Assembly (NCBI GenBank): GCA_002077045.2
Contig: KZ111147.1
Coordinates: 546,126-562,651 of the forward strand
Direction of reading: 5' to 3'
Origin: Rachicladosporium sp. CCFEE 5018
Lineage: Eukaryota > Ascomycota > Dothideomycetes > Cladosporiales > Cladosporiaceae
Length of the DNA stretch: 16,526 nucleotides
The notes under the pieces are model-generated. The model was not told where the DNA came from. It was given only the letters and a program-made list of their open reading frames with translations, and did not search any database. This document shows positions 7,398 through 15,721 of this stretch, piece after piece. A program made the translations under genes and the position numbers. How positions within the stretch are numbered: position 1 is the stretch's first letter; each line of letters begins with the position of its first letter.

Positions 7398-9620
7398 ATG
7401 GCCGACGAGGCCTGGGCGACACGTCGACCCTCGTCAAGCCTGATGGACTACGCAACACCCACCGACGATGAGTCGGCCGCGCTCACTCGAATGCCTTCAC
7501 AACTACACAGCAGAGCGAACCGCTTCTATGAGTCTCGACATCATGGCAAAGCGGCGGTCGGACACCCAAGACCCAGACAGATCACGACCTCGCCCTCAGA
7601 ACCCACAATGCCTATACCTATACCCTCGAACCCGAGCGTCATCCCGGGCAACACACTGCCGTCTGCACCAGCGAGTCCTCCCACGCCGGCGCCGAGTCCA
7701 AGACCGCTGCAAGGGCAGCCTGACTGGAGTACAGCGGGCGTCACTGAAGACATTGGCGAGGTGGATATGGAGGACTCGATCTCGCTTGCCGACCATGCGA
7801 GTGGAGAGAGTGCGAGTATGTTTGGGTACAGACACATGCGTGCGACGTTCGCAGACTTCGACAATGAAGCAAAGCAAAGGATGCTAGGAGAATTACTGAA
7901 CATGTGCGATGGGCCGACGCTAGGCTGGGTGGCGCAATTCGTTGCGCCGCGACTAAAGAGAGATCCATTTTCGTCCTTGCCAAACGAGCTATGCTTGCGG
8001 ATCTTGACATTTGTCGATGATGCGACGACTTTAGCGAGAAGCAGTCAAGTGAGCAGAAGATGGAAAGAGCTTGTCGGTGATGACATGGCGTGGAAGAGCT
8101 TGTGCGAGAAGCACGCATACAGACGAATGAGCGACGACATCCTACAACAGCCCAAACCACGACCATCATCTTGGCGTGATTCGAGACCCAGCTCGCCTAC
8201 AGTCTACCCACAGACACTGCAGAGCCACCCTTATGGAGCGCGGTTCAGCCCGACAGACTTCCCCGCGTTGGCTCCTCTATCCTCGAGTGCGCCTGATTTG
8301 ACCAGACACATGTCGATGGGAGCTGGCTTGAACGCACTCCCACCAACACTCACATTGCGAAGCAGCAGCAAGCGCGCCAACCCACGCCCAGCAGCTATGA
8401 GCTACCGCGCACACTACAAGCACCGCCACCTGATCTCCAAGGCATGGAAATCAGGCGGCCTCACATCAAGCCACACCATCACGCCTGATCAGGGCGTCGT
8501 GACCTCTCTGCACATGACCACAAGCTTCATCATCGTCGCCCTCGACAATGCCAAGATCCACGTCTTCAGTCTGCTTGGTGAGCACCTCCGCTGCTTGCAA
8601 GGGCATGTGATGGGTGTATGGGCCACGGCACCCTTTGGCGACACTCTAGTCTCAGGTGGCTGCGATCGCGATGTCCGCGTCTGGGACCTGAATACTGGTC
8701 AAGCGGTCTACACCCTCCGCGGGCACACTTCCACAGTGCGGTGTCTGAAGATTTGTCCCGGTCGCGGACCAGGACAATCCGATCTCGCCATCTCCGGATC
8801 CCGCGATACAACGTTGAGGATCTGGGACATCACTAAAGGTCACTGCAGACACGTCCTCGTTGGACATCAGGCTAGCGTTCGCTGTTTGGACATCTCCGGC
8901 GACCTCGTGGTCTCAGGCTCCTACGACACCACAGCCCGCATCTGGTCGATAAGTGAAGGTCGCTGCTTACGCACGCTACAAGGCCACTTCAGCCAGATCT
9001 ACGCCATCGCTTTCGACGGTCGGAGAGTAGCTACAGGTAGCTTGGACACGTCTGTCCGTGTTTGGGATCCTAATACCGGCCGCTGCTTGGCGCAACTGCA
9101 GGGCCACACGAGTCTGGTTGGGCAATTGCAGCTTCGCGGGGAGACACTCGTGACCGGCGGCTCGGACGGGAGTGTGCGTGTCTGGAGTCTGGAAACTTAC
9201 AGCGCAATCCACCGCCTCGCAGCGCACGACAACAGCGTCACATCGCTCCAATTCGACGACGTGCGGATCGTCAGCGGTGGCTCCGACGGCCGCGTCAAAG
9301 TCTGGGACCTCGCTTCTGGTCGTCTCGTCCGCGAGCTTGGAGCACCTGCTGAAGCAGTCTGGCGTGTCGTCTTCGAGGAAGAGAAGGCTGTTGTACTTGC
9401 TAGTCGCAACGGAAGGACTGTCATGGAGGTGTGGAACTTTGCGCCGCCGCCTGAAAGTCCCACGCTGCTTGCTGCGGGGCGGTGGGCGGGACTCAGCGAT
9501 ACGGCGCCGAGGCCGTATGTAGAGCCTATGTTCGGGGAACGGCCGCGGTATGACGATTTGATGGACGTTGAGGCGGTGATGAGTGACGAATTGGGGTCCA
9601 AGGCAAGCGGTAGCACATGA
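7398..9620 (+). CDS. cdc4: Cdc4/Fbw7-type F-box and WD40 protein, substrate receptor of an SCF ubiquitin ligase
   Basis: Expected to recruit phosphorylated proteins to an SCF E3 ligase for ubiquitination, probably in the nucleus. It is a single exon of 740 residues, and the ATG sits in context CAGCATGGCC. Residues 1-150 are Ser/Pro-rich and look disordered. The F-box is at about 190-237 (SLPNELCLRILTFVDD...SRRWKELV...WKSLCEKHAYRRM). A linker with YRAHYKHRHL precedes about seven to eight WD40 blades (about 365-690) ending in repeated VRVWD/IRIWD-like motifs. The three Arg residues that bind phosphodegrons in Fbw7 appear conserved: Arg448 in GHTSTVRC, Arg469 in SGSRDTTLRIWD, Arg495 in GHQASVRC. 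The loop between the first two is about seven residues longer than in human Fbw7. Other F-box/WD40 families (MET30/sulfur controller type) are less likely because of these Arg positions, but orthology to Cdc4 rather than Pop1/Pop2-like paralogues is inferred. Confidence 0.85.
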   Translation: MADEAWATRRPSSSLMDYATPTDDESAALTRMPSQLHSRANRFYESRHHGKAAVGHPRPRQITTSPSEPTMPIPIPSNPSVIPGNTLPSAPASPPTPAPSPRPLQGQPDWSTAGVTEDIGEVDMEDSISLADHASGESASMFGYRHMRATFADFDNEAKQRMLGELLNMCDGPTLGWVAQFVAPRLKRDPFSSLPNELCLRILTFVDDATTLARSSQVSRRWKELVGDDMAWKSLCEKHAYRRMSDDILQQPKPRPSSWRDSRPSSPTVYPQTLQSHPYGARFSPTDFPALAPLSSSAPDLTRHMSMGAGLNALPPTLTLRSSSKRANPRPAAMSYRAHYKHRHLISKAWKSGGLTSSHTITPDQGVVTSLHMTTSFIIVALDNAKIHVFSLLGEHLRCLQGHVMGVWATAPFGDTLVSGGCDRDVRVWDLNTGQAVYTLRGHTSTVRCLKICPGRGPGQSDLAISGSRDTTLRIWDITKGHCRHVLVGHQASVRCLDISGDLVVSGSYDTTARIWSISEGRCLRTLQGHFSQIYAIAFDGRRVATGSLDTSVRVWDPNTGRCLAQLQGHTSLVGQLQLRGETLVTGGSDGSVRVWSLETYSAIHRLAAHDNSVTSLQFDDVRIVSGGSDGRVKVWDLASGRLVRELGAPAEAVWRVVFEEEKAVVLASRNGRTVMEVWNFAPPPESPTLLAAGRWAGLSDTAPRPYVEPMFGERPRYDDLMDVEAVMSDELGSKASGST

Positions 9621-10376
9621 GGAGCTGAACTTTGGATTGACGGTATGAGTGTGGCGGTGGGATGTGCGCACGTTTAGCATGGCGCTGGGGGTGCTGATCT
9701 AAAAGCTTGACGAAACATTGCAGGATGAGTCAACGCTCATGGAGATGGAAGACTTATGCATTGGATGATGGGAGGCGACGAAGCAATGCTTCATGCTGGG
9801 CTGGGTGCCTAAGGGCGTTGCATTTGTGGAAAGGACCGCTCGTTGAGAGCGATGGGAAGGGGGACATGACATTTATTGCGAAGCATGATAGACTTATGCG
9901 CCACGTTAAGCAACCTCTGTTCCGTCGTTCTACAATATCGCGCCCTTGAGAATCCTCCTCTGCTTCTACTGATCCCAATGTATATGCGATTCGAGCAGCC
10001 CTTAACCTCGGCGCAACTGCCGAAGCCATTGGACGTCACCTCATGGCATCAATGAATGTTATCTTACAGTGCCACACATTCGCTATCACTCCTTCGATTT
10101 CGCAATTCGACTGAAGGATTCCTGCAATCCACCACCCTAATCAACATACAGCCCGACTAATCATAGCTGATTTGGAATCGACAGTCTCACGAGATAACCT
10201 CGCCATCACTTCCACTCCGGCCGCCGTAGCCGTCATAGCCCTGGATGACCTCTCGAAGCAATCAATCTCGCAACCCCACCCGCGCATAATCACTGGCTAC
10301 AACTCATCGTTATCTGAGCGATCAAGCGGACGGTATATCGCCACTGCGTCTCCGAATACTTTGATCCACTGGCAGC
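9621..10376. other. Intergenic region between the F-box gene and the reductase gene, nothing recognised
   Basis: This 756 bp should contain the 3' UTR of the F-box gene and the promoter of the reductase. A 91-codon minus-strand frame (10029-9754, ATG start, MASAVAPRLRAARIAY...) is open but has no recognisable domain. A plus-strand frame at 10172-10585 overlaps the reductase start out of frame and lacks an early ATG. I see no tRNA, repeat or transposon remnant. Confidence 0.5.
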
Positions 10377-11402
10377 ATGCCCACCCGCGTCCTCATAGTC
10401 GGCGCCGGCGCCGTCGGCGCCTTCTACGGCTCCCGCCTCGCCACAACGCCCAATATCCTCGTCTCAGCACTCTGCCGCTCAAACTACAAAGTCGTCGCAC
10501 AGTCCGGGTTCCGCGTCACTTCGCCGAAATTCCCAGATTACACGTTCAAGCCGGAGCATACCTTTGCCTCACCGGCCGAAGCTAGGAACGCGAAAGTGCA
10601 CTGGGATTATTTACTCGTGAGCACGAAGGCGTTGCCGGATGTTAGTGATGACTCGGAGTTACTTGAGGGGTTGGTTGGGGATGGGACAGCGGTGGTGTTG
10701 GTGCAGAATGGGATTGGGGTTGAGGCGCCTTATCTCCAGCGGTTTCCGGGAGCGACGGTGCTGAGTGCTGTGACGATTGTCTCTGCGGCGCAGCCAGAGC
10801 ATGGTGTTATCAAACATAACCGCTGGACGCGGATTTCTGTTGGACCTTACTTACCGCATCTGGATGCTGGTGGCGAGGGATTGAAGGGGAGTGATGGCGA
10901 AGCTGAGGCGAAGGGCAAGGCGTTCGTGGAGATGTTGAAGGAGGGTGGTATCAATGACGCGGAGGTGTATGATCACGCTGGCTTGCAGTTTGTGAGGTGG
11001 CATAAGCTTGCTATCAACGCTGCTATGAACCCCTCCTCAGTGCTGTCGGGCGGCAGCGGAAACCAAGCCATGTCTTCGGATTCTGAGCTGAGTCGGCATT
11101 TACTGGGTGTCATGAATGAGGTTCTCGAGACTGCGCCAAAGGTGCTCGGCAAGCCGCTGCCGAAGAAGCTCGCGCCTGCTGAGAAGGTGCTTGAGAGCAC
11201 GCGGAAGAACAGCAGTGGCAGCAAGCCTAGTATGGCTATCGACTGGTCCGAGGGCAAGCGAATGGAACTCGAAGTCATCCTAGGCAACGCAGTCCGCCTC
11301 GCGCGCGAGAAAGGCGTAGAGATGCCGCGATGTCAGAGCATGTACGCCTTGCTACGAATGGCACAAGAGAACAGAGAGGCAGCGAAGAGCAGTAAGCTCT
11401 GA
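10377..11402 (+). CDS. 2-dehydropantoate 2-reductase (ketopantoate reductase, PanE/ApbA family)
   Basis: NADPH-dependent reductase family; the classic reaction converts ketopantoate to pantoate for pantothenate and coenzyme A synthesis. It is a single exon of 341 residues. The N-terminal Rossmann fold begins RVLIVGAGAVGAFYG, with the dinucleotide motif GAGAVG at residues 9-14, and continues with DYLLVSTKA and VVLVQNGIG. The C-terminal helical domain has WHKLAINAAMNPSSVLSG, where Lys210 and Asn214 match the catalytic region. It also has KRMELEVILG, where Glu297 is the likely counterpart of the substrate-binding Glu. Fungi often carry several ApbA-like paralogues, so this copy may act on another 2-oxoacid. 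The stop lies 28 bp from the stop of the convergent PRCC-domain gene, so the 3' UTRs must overlap. GC-rich wobble positions at the 5' end are typical of the other genes here. Confidence 0.92.
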   Translation: MPTRVLIVGAGAVGAFYGSRLATTPNILVSALCRSNYKVVAQSGFRVTSPKFPDYTFKPEHTFASPAEARNAKVHWDYLLVSTKALPDVSDDSELLEGLVGDGTAVVLVQNGIGVEAPYLQRFPGATVLSAVTIVSAAQPEHGVIKHNRWTRISVGPYLPHLDAGGEGLKGSDGEAEAKGKAFVEMLKEGGINDAEVYDHAGLQFVRWHKLAINAAMNPSSVLSGGSGNQAMSSDSELSRHLLGVMNEVLETAPKVLGKPLPKKLAPAEKVLESTRKNSSGSKPSMAIDWSEGKRMELEVILGNAVRLAREKGVEMPRCQSMYALLRMAQENREAAKSSKL

Positions 11403-11430
11403 TCCATCGTACATGTATACATAACCCCCA

Positions 11431-12528
11431 TCAAAAGCCATACTTACTCCCCGCCTCCCCCCGATTCCTCCGTCCCTCCGCCCACTTATCCTCCAACGCC
11501 TCCTCCTGACTCTTCACATTATTCACCAGCTGCTGCAAACTGTGCTTCCCCGGCGCCACGGCTTTGACAGCGCGATGCTGCACCGCTTCGCCCTTCTCCA
11601 GCAACTCCCGGTTACTAGCATACTCGGCATCCATGTTAAAGTGCGTAACGGTGAGCGTTTCTGGTGCGCCGTGCCGGCCGAAGAGCTGGCGGCGTTGCGC
11701 GGGCGTGAGGTTCATGTCTGAGGCTATGTCGGAGAGGGTGTTTGCGTTTGTGAGGGGGGCGGGTTCGCTGGTTGGTTCGGGGGCGTTGGGGGCTTCGAGG
11801 CTGGAGGGGGTGGAGAATTCGGGGGTGTAGAAGCCTATGGGTTGGGGGGAGGGGGCTGCGATGTCTTCGGAGGGGGTGATGGAGAATAGGGAGGGTTTGG
11901 GTTGCGAGCTTGGAGCTGAGGTGGGAGGGTCGGGGGCTTTGGGTGTGGTTTGTGGTGTTGCCTCTGCTTTGGGAGGATCTGCCTTTGGTGTGGACACGGG
12001 CTTCTTCTTCTTCTTCTTTGCGTTTGCTACGCTCAGCGGCATGAATCTCGTGGCCTTGCCAGTGGTCTTGAGTTCCACGGGTTCCTTTGCCGCTACATCC
12101 TCCTCTGTTGATAGTACAGTCGTCCCTAATGCCCCGTCTTCGCCCGCGTCCTCGTACTCTCCAACATCCTCGCTGCCCTCTGTCCTCGGCGGCGGCGCTC
12201 GACTAAACGCAGCTTCCGAGCTCGTCCTCAAGCTTACGCCTGGCTTTGGCGCGTTGCCCTGAGCTGTGCGCTTGGGTGGTGGCAGCAAGCTGTTGAAGCC
12301 CGTGAATGACCCGCTCGTCTTCGCCTTCTTTGCGACTGGCTCCTCTGACCCTTGCGACTGTCCAGGCTCGGCTTTGATGCTGGGTAGCTCGAAGGTGATC
12401 TTCTTCCGTGCTCCTCTTTTAGCTGCAAACTTGGCTGGCGGCGCTGTTGGTGCCGGGGCTACCTTCGCGGGCGCTGTCGCGGGCTCGGTATCGGACGTCT
12501 CGCTGTCGGAGTAGGCGACGAGTGCCAT
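11431..12528 (-). CDS. PRCC C-terminal domain protein (mitotic checkpoint regulator / MAD2B-interacting family)
   Basis: Nuclear protein family related to human PRCC, which has been linked to MAD2B and to pre-mRNA splicing; the role in filamentous fungi is not known to me. It is a single exon of 365 residues. The start MALVAYSDSETSDTE matches the short acidic N-terminal motif of the family. The middle (about 20-260) is Pro/Ala/Ser-rich and disordered. A run of six lysines at about 171-176 could be a nuclear localisation signal. The conserved block is C-terminal (about 290-365): VTHFNMDAEYASNRELL, VAPGKHSLQQLVNNVKSQEE and the terminal RNRGEAGSKYGF, the hallmark ending of PRCC proteins. The low-complexity middle makes the opposite strand very G-rich. 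It is divergent from SIN1 with 223 bp between starts and convergent with the reductase. Confidence 0.9.
   Translation of the reverse strand: MALVAYSDSETSDTEPATAPAKVAPAPTAPPAKFAAKRGARKKITFELPSIKAEPGQSQGSEEPVAKKAKTSGSFTGFNSLLPPPKRTAQGNAPKPGVSLRTSSEAAFSRAPPPRTEGSEDVGEYEDAGEDGALGTTVLSTEEDVAAKEPVELKTTGKATRFMPLSVANAKKKKKKPVSTPKADPPKAEATPQTTPKAPDPPTSAPSSQPKPSLFSITPSEDIAAPSPQPIGFYTPEFSTPSSLEAPNAPEPTSEPAPLTNANTLSDIASDMNLTPAQRRQLFGRHGAPETLTVTHFNMDAEYASNRELLEKGEAVQHRAVKAVAPGKHSLQQLVNNVKSQEEALEDKWAEGRRNRGEAGSKYGF
12001..12018 (+). repeat. (CTT)6 trinucleotide repeat inside the PRCC gene
   Basis: Six perfect CTT units on the plus strand, read as AAG x6 (Lys6) on the minus strand. The tract may vary in length between strains and would change the lysine run without shifting frame. 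Confidence 0.9.
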
Positions 12529-12751
12529 AGCTGTGGACAGTGTACAGTCTCACTGTGTCAAGATATGTCCGAGACCAACGAGATCTTGAAGTTGATAGAC
12601 TGACTCGCGCCCAGATCGTCACCCCTTATCGCAGCTCCACTTCCACACGCACCCCACACTACGTGCATTAACTACCACTCTCTTTGTGCAACAACATCGC
12701 CATGTAGCAGCATCTGCCAGCTGGTCTGGTAGGCCATACACATTACTCACC
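12529..12751. promoter_or_regulatory. Shared divergent promoter region of the PRCC gene (-) and SIN1 (+)
   Basis: The start codons are separated by 223 bp, so both promoters must lie here. The SIN1-proximal part (about 12616-12700) is C/A-rich with the pyrimidine tracts common near fungal transcription starts. No named factor site is supported. An ATG-TAG element at 12702-12707 lies in the likely SIN1 leader. Confidence 0.65.
12702..12707 (+). promoter_or_regulatory. Minimal upstream ORF (AUG directly followed by a stop) before SIN1
   Basis: The sequence CGCCATGTAG has a start codon in a fair context followed at once by TAG, 44 nt upstream of the SIN1 ATG. If transcribed, such a start-stop element would hold initiating ribosomes and reduce SIN1 translation. 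Confidence 0.5.
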
Positions 12752-15283
12752 ATGTCTCTCCTTCTCAATCAAGACTTCACGATCTACAATCTCCGCCTTG
12801 CCTATCTGAACACCAACTCAGACGGCGTCGCCGAACGCCTGATCACACTCCCGACCTCTGTACTCCATGAACCCGCGTTCCGCGCGGCCGGCTGGCTACC
12901 GGACACCGCAGCAATCAAACGGTGCTACAGCCCCCCAATCCCCACTACAGGAGCTGCGGATTACTTCTCTCGCCCCACTCGACATGCAGCACTTGTGGAC
13001 AGCCCAGAGGAAACACACGGCGGGCTTGTCACAGGTCACAGAGGGAGCGAGGACACGATCAACGCAGGTGTATTGGGCGAAAAGGAGAGAAGACGGCGGC
13101 GACAGAAGGAAAGAGAGGGAGAGGAAGACGACTCGAGTGACTTGAGTGATGATAGTGAGGACGAGGACACGGCTGCGCAGAGTGTAAGGTTTGCTAAGAT
13201 GCCGGTCAGGAGGAGAGAGGGTAGCAGCCCGTCGATAAAGGAGAAAAAGCCCGAGAGACCGACCAGTGATCGCTTGGAGGTTGGTGGGCCGGAGGTGAAA
13301 GTCATCAGTCCGAGTTTCAGGCAGCGGACTGATAGCCTGGGGAACGCGAGTAAGCCGATCACGGGGCGGCCAAGGAGAGATACGACTACGAGCTCGGAGA
13401 TGTCGAGCGACAATGACATGCTGGACGTCTCCACTGCATTCAAGAGGAAACCGCCTTCACGAGCTGGAAGTCGGCCTGTCGATCGTACAACGCCAATTAC
13501 GGAAGAGGATCCCAATGATCCTGAGCTAGACGATGAGGAGGATGAAGAGGTCGCTGAAGCTAGTGACTTGAGTGACGAGTATGACGGAGACGACATTGCT
13601 GTGCCGTCACCTAATCTACTGGGTGGCCGTGTAGCTACTACCTCGTCACCTCCACAGTATGACTTGAACGTGCCTCCTGCGATTACGCCTACACACTCTT
13701 CGCCTCGGAAGAATTCGAAAGATTCTCTTCCGAAACTGCCACGACTGCCATCTAATCGGCCGATGAGCACTGTGCCTCATCGTAGCTTACTGACCATGGG
13801 ACTCAAAGGTGACAGCGGTACTGCGACAGACGAGAAGCCTTTCCAGAAACACGCCCAGCTATCTGGTAAGGGCGAAGCAAGCCCTCTATGGATCAAGATC
13901 TACTACCCGTTCTCTGACAAGCCCTCGAAACCATTGGAAGTACCGATACGTCGGACGCTACCATCTGATGCTGGGCCACCCACAGTCAGCGACCTCATCG
14001 GGTTGGCTATGTATCGCTATGAAGAGGAAGAGGGCAAGCCTGCTCTGAAGCCGATTGATCAGAAGATCGGACGCTGGGAACTGCGCATGGTTGATGATGG
14101 CGAGGTGGAGATGGACTTCCCAGCTCTTGACCGAGCAAAGCTCGTCACAGACTTCACGAGCAACAACAACAGGCCACCTCAGCGAAGAGCAAGAGACAAG
14201 CCGTGGGATGAGTTCGGTCTCGTGCGCGCGGATGGCGATGACGACGGCGAAGCAGAGTCTATTGCACCTGCTCCAGCATTGCCCATCCGAGGAGTGCCAA
14301 CTCCAATACCTACCCCTACTCTACCCTCCGAGAGCATGCCACCTCCCGCAGCTCCCAGCCTCATCCCGAATCGCAACCCCATCACCGGTCCTTCATTCGC
14401 CTTGGCCAAAGCAGCGATTCGAAAAGACTCCACACTGCTCGACGCGCCGCAAGCGCCTACAGCAACCTCTACGCCCCGCACCGGCGCCCCAACGACAATC
14501 ACGGTCCACTTCACCGATACTCAATCCTTTCAATCCACCACTCTTCCCTTACAAACAACAGCAGACACCTACATCGCCGAGCTGTTCGACATCGCATGCG
14601 CTCGGCTTCGTCTGGACAAGGCACTGTATGTGCTCAAAGTCCGCGGCACCCAGACAGTCGCGCCATCAGACCGTACAGTCGAAGCGCTCGGCTCGGCCTT
14701 ACATCTCGATCTCGTGCGCCGCCGTTTCGGTGGCGTCGGTATCTTCGAATTCGGCCTCTCCGGTAGTCCCGGCTCAAGCTCACCAAACGCACCTCTCGAG
14801 CTTGTGCCCAACACTCCCCCAACAGCAAAAGAAGCCAAACGAAGGAAAGGCTTCGGCGTCCTGCAGCCGCAGCCCCAGCACCATCAGACCCTCCACGCTA
14901 CTGCCTCACTTGCCAACCTCACTCTGGGTCCCACGTCCGGTATTGGACATAGGTACAACGTCCTGCGCAAACTACCGCTTTCCTTCTCCGGCTCCCATCC
15001 CCGCACCCTAGTAATTACGCCCGAATTCTTACAGATCTTGCCAGGGCCAGGTAACTCTGAGCCTGGGGAGCAACCGGGGAAGGTAACGAATATCCATATG
15101 AGCTCTGTGGTAGGGGTCAAATGTTCGAGGAAGCATCCGAAGGTCGTGAGGGTGTTGGTTTACAGGGAGAGGGAGACGAAGAGGTATGATTTTGAGGCTG
15201 AGGGAAAGGAGGAGGCGGAGCGGATTGTGGAGGATGTAAGGCGTGGGGTGGGAATGGGAGAGGTGGGGAGGGATGATGAATGA
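12752..15283 (+). CDS. sin1: TORC2 complex subunit SIN1/AVO1
   Basis: Scaffold subunit of the TOR complex 2 kinase, positioning substrates such as AGC kinases at the plasma membrane. It is a single exon of 843 residues. The ATG at 12752 has a strong Kozak context (CTCACCATGTCT); the frame is open further upstream but has no ATG there. The N-terminus MSLLLNQDFTIYNLRLAYL fits the SIN1 N-terminal region. Residues about 110-300 are disordered with acidic stretches (EREGEEDDSSDLSDDSEDED, DDEEDEEVAEASDLSDE) and Ser/Arg sites. The CRIM domain is at about 373-490 (PLWIKIYYPFSD..., IGRWELRMVDDGEVEMDFPALDR, KPWDEFGLV). A Ras-binding-like ubiquitin fold is at about 580-661 (TITVHFTDTQ...ALHLDLVRRRF). 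A PH domain is at about 730-833 (HRYNVLRKLPLSF...SVVGVKCSRKHPKVVRVLVY...EEAERIVEDVRRG). The domain order is complete, and no frameshift or intron is evident. Confidence 0.93.
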   Translation: MSLLLNQDFTIYNLRLAYLNTNSDGVAERLITLPTSVLHEPAFRAAGWLPDTAAIKRCYSPPIPTTGAADYFSRPTRHAALVDSPEETHGGLVTGHRGSEDTINAGVLGEKERRRRRQKEREGEEDDSSDLSDDSEDEDTAAQSVRFAKMPVRRREGSSPSIKEKKPERPTSDRLEVGGPEVKVISPSFRQRTDSLGNASKPITGRPRRDTTTSSEMSSDNDMLDVSTAFKRKPPSRAGSRPVDRTTPITEEDPNDPELDDEEDEEVAEASDLSDEYDGDDIAVPSPNLLGGRVATTSSPPQYDLNVPPAITPTHSSPRKNSKDSLPKLPRLPSNRPMSTVPHRSLLTMGLKGDSGTATDEKPFQKHAQLSGKGEASPLWIKIYYPFSDKPSKPLEVPIRRTLPSDAGPPTVSDLIGLAMYRYEEEEGKPALKPIDQKIGRWELRMVDDGEVEMDFPALDRAKLVTDFTSNNNRPPQRRARDKPWDEFGLVRADGDDDGEAESIAPAPALPIRGVPTPIPTPTLPSESMPPPAAPSLIPNRNPITGPSFALAKAAIRKDSTLLDAPQAPTATSTPRTGAPTTITVHFTDTQSFQSTTLPLQTTADTYIAELFDIACARLRLDKALYVLKVRGTQTVAPSDRTVEALGSALHLDLVRRRFGGVGIFEFGLSGSPGSSSPNAPLELVPNTPPTAKEAKRRKGFGVLQPQPQHHQTLHATASLANLTLGPTSGIGHRYNVLRKLPLSFSGSHPRTLVITPEFLQILPGPGNSEPGEQPGKVTNIHMSSVVGVKCSRKHPKVVRVLVYRERETKRYDFEAEGKEEAERIVEDVRRGVGMGEVGRDDE

Positions 15284-15721
15284 GCTTACATGAATCTCTA
15301 TGAACGATATAACGACAGGCATCAAGGAGCACGTGACATGATCATCACGGTTGCCATAGTGATCGGGTCGACCCAACCCAGTTTAGCGCCGGCTGCTTTC
15401 TTGCTCCACCAGGCCAAAACACCCACCTCGAACTTGCGATACATCCATTGATATCCGTTGGCTACATCTTCCCACTGGCAAACCTTTTCGCGCACGTTGT
15501 CAACGGTCGCTCACATACTATCATGACATAGTCGCGTACTCTTCGCTGCAACTTCACTTCTCTTCTACTGCGCTACCGCGTCTTGTTCTCAGGAAGGACA
15601 AGCGCGCATTCCACAACAAACCCGCTACCCGCGCATTTGAGCACTTGCTGAGAGATCATGGATACTGTATGAGACGTCGCACCTCGAGTGTTCCGCTCAC
15701 GTGCTGTACAATATACTCACA
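15284..15721. other. Intergenic region with two CACGTG E-boxes
   Basis: This 438 bp between SIN1 and the next gene carries CACGTG at 15330-15335 and 15698-15703, the core recognised by bHLH factors; the second is 19 bp before the downstream ATG. No gene, tRNA or repeat was recognised. Whether the E-boxes are used is not shown by the sequence. Confidence 0.5.

Noticed and set aside
8976..9680. 234-codon minus-strand frame
   Set aside because: It is antisense to the WD40 repeats of the F-box protein; repeat codon bias explains the openness.
10402..10422. Tandem GGCGCC palindromes
   Set aside because: They are GC-rich codons for the Gly-Ala-Gly-Ala-Val-Gly nucleotide-binding loop of the reductase, not a regulatory repeat.
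10172..10585. 137-codon plus-strand frame overlapping the reductase start
   Set aside because: It lacks an early ATG, is out of frame with the reductase and has no domain-like content.
12686..12751. Upstream extension of the SIN1 frame starting at GTG
   Set aside because: No ATG in it, and the ATG at 12752 has a strong context and matches the family N-terminus.
13036..13770. 244-codon Ser-rich minus-strand frame
   Set aside because: It is the shadow of the acidic, low-complexity part of SIN1 on the opposite strand.
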